The notes beneath the pieces were generated by a model. That model searched no databases and had not been told where the DNA came from. It saw only the letters and a list, made by a program, of their open reading frames with translations. Source: DATLFA01 sp039934635 (GTDB taxonomy: Bacteria > Actinomycetota > Acidimicrobiia > Acidimicrobiales > WLNW01). Taken from it: a DNA stretch of 31,562 bases. The stretch is taken from NCBI GenBank assembly GCA_039934635.1, contig JBDTLT010000042.1, positions 1 through 31,562 on the forward strand, in the 5' to 3' direction. Shown here piece after piece: positions 29,984 through 31,562 of the stretch; within the stretch, counting starts at the first letter, position 1, and each line of letters starts with the position of its first letter. The translations under genes were made by a program, and so were the position numbers.

Positions 29984-31069
29984 TCAACTTGCGAGCCCTT
30001 GATCGACGAGCGGCATGACGTCGTTGGCCAGCAAATCGAGCGAGCGTCGGTACGCGTCGGGGGTTTCGCCGTAGTCGTACTTGTTCACCACGAGAGTGCC
30101 GAAGCCGCCGAGGACTTCGTGCGTCTCGAGGATCTTCTCGGAAACTGTTGCGGGCGAGCCGACCATCCAGAGATGGTCGATGAGATAGTCGATGTCGACC
30201 TCGTCGTCGGCCACCGCGGCATCGTGCTTCACGAACTGCAGCCAGTCGAACGCCTTGAGCAACGGAAGGTTCTGCTCGAGCCACATCCCGGCCCAATGAC
30301 TCGATCGTACCCATTGCCTGGCTTCGGCATCGGTGTCGGCGACGAACACGTCGCGGATGACCCGCCAGTCCTGGCGGTCGCACGCGCGTCCGGTGGATGC
30401 CGCACCTTCTTCCATGACGTTCCAGTGATCGCGCAGGTAGGAGGCATTGAACGTGAGGCTCAGCGGGATGAAACCTTGCTCGCCCGCGTAGCGGATGCTG
30501 TCACTGCGCGGCGACAATCCCGCGACGGCAATCGGCGGATGGGGCCGCTGATATGGCTGCATGTGCGAATGAAACGAAAGGAACGGCGCGGGGTTCGCAA
30601 CGGTCCAATGCTTGCCTTCGTAGGTCCACTCGTGCTGCGGGTCGTCCCACAGCCGCAACATTATTTCGATCGCGTCGCGCATCATGTCCCGCTGTTGCCC
30701 GGCCATCGCGTCGACGCCCAGCAGTGCGAAATCGGTGGCGATCGAGCCGGCGGCGATGCCGCAGATGAAACGACCACGGGCCATGTGATCGAGTTGCGCG
30801 ATGCGAAGCGCCAGCGCGGCCGGGTGATAGAAGGGCACCACGTAGGCGCCTGCGCACAAAGTGATCTGCTCTGTCCGCGGGATGGCCTGCGCGAGGATCA
30901 GGTCACAGGCGGGATACGGCTCCCAGGGAGCGGTCAGATGCTCGCCGACCCACACCTCGGAGAAGCCGGCTTGGTCGCACCATTCGATGATGCGCAGATC
31001 TTGCTCGATGCCATCGGCGACCTCCCGGTGCGGTGGGTGTGATGGCTGCATGAACATCCCGTAGCGCAT
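29984..31069 (-). CDS. LLM-class flavin-dependent oxidoreductase
   Basis: A 361-residue luciferase-like TIM-barrel. Landmarks are MRYGMFMQPSHPPH at the start, GFSEVWVGEHLTAPWEP (39-55), the hallmark HPAALALRIAQLDHMARGRF and GIAAGSIATDF. The PPIAVAGLSPRSDSIR segment at the phosphate-binding end follows. The ATG at 31069 is preferred to the longer frame because AGGGGGT sits nine bases upstream and the family's first strand begins there. It is the first gene of the operon with the UbiE-like methyltransferase and membrane protein, and is divergent from the YjbR-like gene. Confidence 0.9.
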   Translation of the reverse strand: MRYGMFMQPSHPPHREVADGIEQDLRIIEWCDQAGFSEVWVGEHLTAPWEPYPACDLILAQAIPRTEQITLCAGAYVVPFYHPAALALRIAQLDHMARGRFICGIAAGSIATDFALLGVDAMAGQQRDMMRDAIEIMLRLWDDPQHEWTYEGKHWTVANPAPFLSFHSHMQPYQRPHPPIAVAGLSPRSDSIRYAGEQGFIPLSLTFNASYLRDHWNVMEEGAASTGRACDRQDWRVIRDVFVADTDAEARQWVRSSHWAGMWLEQNLPLLKAFDWLQFVKHDAAVADDEVDIDYLIDHLWMVGSPATVSEKILETHEVLGGFGTLVVNKYDYGETPDAYRRSLDLLANDVMPLVDQGLAS

Positions 31070-31093
31070 CGGCCGGACCCCCTGGGCGAAGAG

Positions 31094-31099
31094 TAGCGT
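31094..31099 (+). promoter_or_regulatory. Leaderless-type -10 box of the YjbR-like gene
   Basis: TAGCGT ends six bases before the ATG at 31106. The same TAGCGT with the same six-base gap precedes ybaK on the other strand. Confidence 0.5.
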
Positions 31100-31105
31100 T
31101 CCGCG

Positions 31106-31480
31106 ATGCCTCGCGGACGAGCAGCCGACCCGGTGCAACGCCTGCGCGAAATCTGCTTGGCGTTGCCCGAGGTGAGCGAACGCTCGAGCCACGGTGAGCC
31201 CACGTGGTTCGTGCGTAACACGAAGACGGTTGCGTCACTCGATGACCACCACCACGGGTCCGATCATTTGGCGTTTTGGTGTCCCGCTCCGCCCGGTGTG
31301 CAACGAGAGATGATCGAGCAAGAACCGCAGCGCTTCTTCTGCCCGCCGTATGTGGGCGGGCGTGGTTGGCTGGGTGTCCGCATCGACAATGACCCCGACT
31401 GGGACGCGATCGCGCGGATCATCGAAGACGCCTACCGGATGGTGGCCCCCAAGAAGTTGATCGCGTTGCTCGACGACTGA
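31106..31480 (+). CDS. MmcQ/YjbR-like protein (DUF419)
   Basis: A 124-residue MmcQ/YjbR domain, complete. The family pattern is the opening helix REICLALPEVSE, then GEPTWFVRNTKTVASLDD, HLAFWCPAPPGVQREMIEQEPQRFFCPPYVGGRGWLGVRID and the C-terminal ARIIEDAYRMVAPKKLIALLD helix. The fold is CyaY-like and may bind DNA or a ligand; no function is established. The start is the ATG directly after a TAGCGT box with no ribosome site, indicating a leaderless mRNA. Confidence 0.88.
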   Translation: MPRGRAADPVQRLREICLALPEVSERSSHGEPTWFVRNTKTVASLDDHHHGSDHLAFWCPAPPGVQREMIEQEPQRFFCPPYVGGRGWLGVRIDNDPDWDAIARIIEDAYRMVAPKKLIALLDD

Positions 31481-31485
31481 GCGCG

Positions 31486-31562
31486 TTACGCGGGGAACGA
31501 CGTGTGTTCGTCATCCGGCAGTGGTGGTGGCCGGTCGTACCGCGAGGCTGTTGATGTAGGCA
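31486..31562 (-). CDS. Possible 3' end of a further minus-strand gene (cut by the window edge)
   Basis: A frame open to the window edge ends in TAA at 31488-31486. Its last residues read SRYDRPPPLPDDEHTSFPA, a proline- and acid-rich tail that looks more like a protein C-terminus than a random frame. Only 24 full codons are visible, so no family can be named. Confidence 0.35.
   Translation of the reverse strand, partial: PTSTASRYDRPPPLPDDEHTSFPA

Overview
The window is GC-rich (roughly two-thirds G+C by eye) and gene-dense, with many GTG starts and 1-14 base overlaps between genes. The gene content points to Actinomycetota and most plausibly to an Acidimicrobiia-like soil or aquatic lineage: CarD, several luciferase-like (LLM, F420/FMN) oxidoreductases, a DesK/NarL-type two-component pair, menaquinone-type UbiE, and many genes that appear to be read from leaderless transcripts. 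The class assignment is inference. I found no rRNA, tRNA, CRISPR array, IS element or phage gene, and no gene-free stretch over 300 bases.

Left part (1-5860): a compact plus-strand run encodes a small lipoprotein, a divergent NRAMP-fold transporter with altered metal-site residues, two PRC-barrel-like proteins and an RsbW-like ATPase. It is followed by a GNAT enzyme (minus), a SanA/DUF218 protein with a VOC protein (plus), and a DUF1361 membrane protein (minus) divergent from a small membrane protein. A hairpin-rich intergenic element lies at 5870-6000.

Middle-left (6054-14247): a plus-strand cluster holds a SAM methyltransferase, a DinB-fold protein with a CxxC, a DUF3291 protein, a MOSC protein, an SDR dehydrogenase and two LLM oxidoreductases. 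A minus-strand pair (SMP-30-like, AlkD-like) is divergent from a sensor kinase and LuxR-type response regulator.

Centre (14269-18893), the most interesting part: three minus-strand genes are joined by two ATGA stop/start overlaps. They encode a haem-oxygenase-fold diiron oxidase (HDO), an enolase-superfamily (MLE subgroup) enzyme with all acid/base and metal residues, and a GH3-type acyl-adenylating amide synthetase. Together they look like an undescribed small-molecule pathway, for example making, epimerising and oxidising an N-acyl amino acid or related amide. The cassette is divergent from a four-helix membrane protein. A nested inverted repeat sits exactly midway between the two start codons and is a strong candidate operator.

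Right part (18894-31562): a complete oligopeptide/dipeptide-type ABC importer (lipoprotein binding protein, two permeases and one fused double ATPase) ends at a tandem hairpin. Facing it is an LLM oxidoreductase plus alpha/beta hydrolase operon. Then come a possible winged-helix protein, CarD and a START-like protein. A minus-strand operon encodes an LLM oxidoreductase, a UbiE/MenG-type methyltransferase and a membrane protein. The window closes with a YjbR-like protein and the possible tail of one more minus-strand gene.
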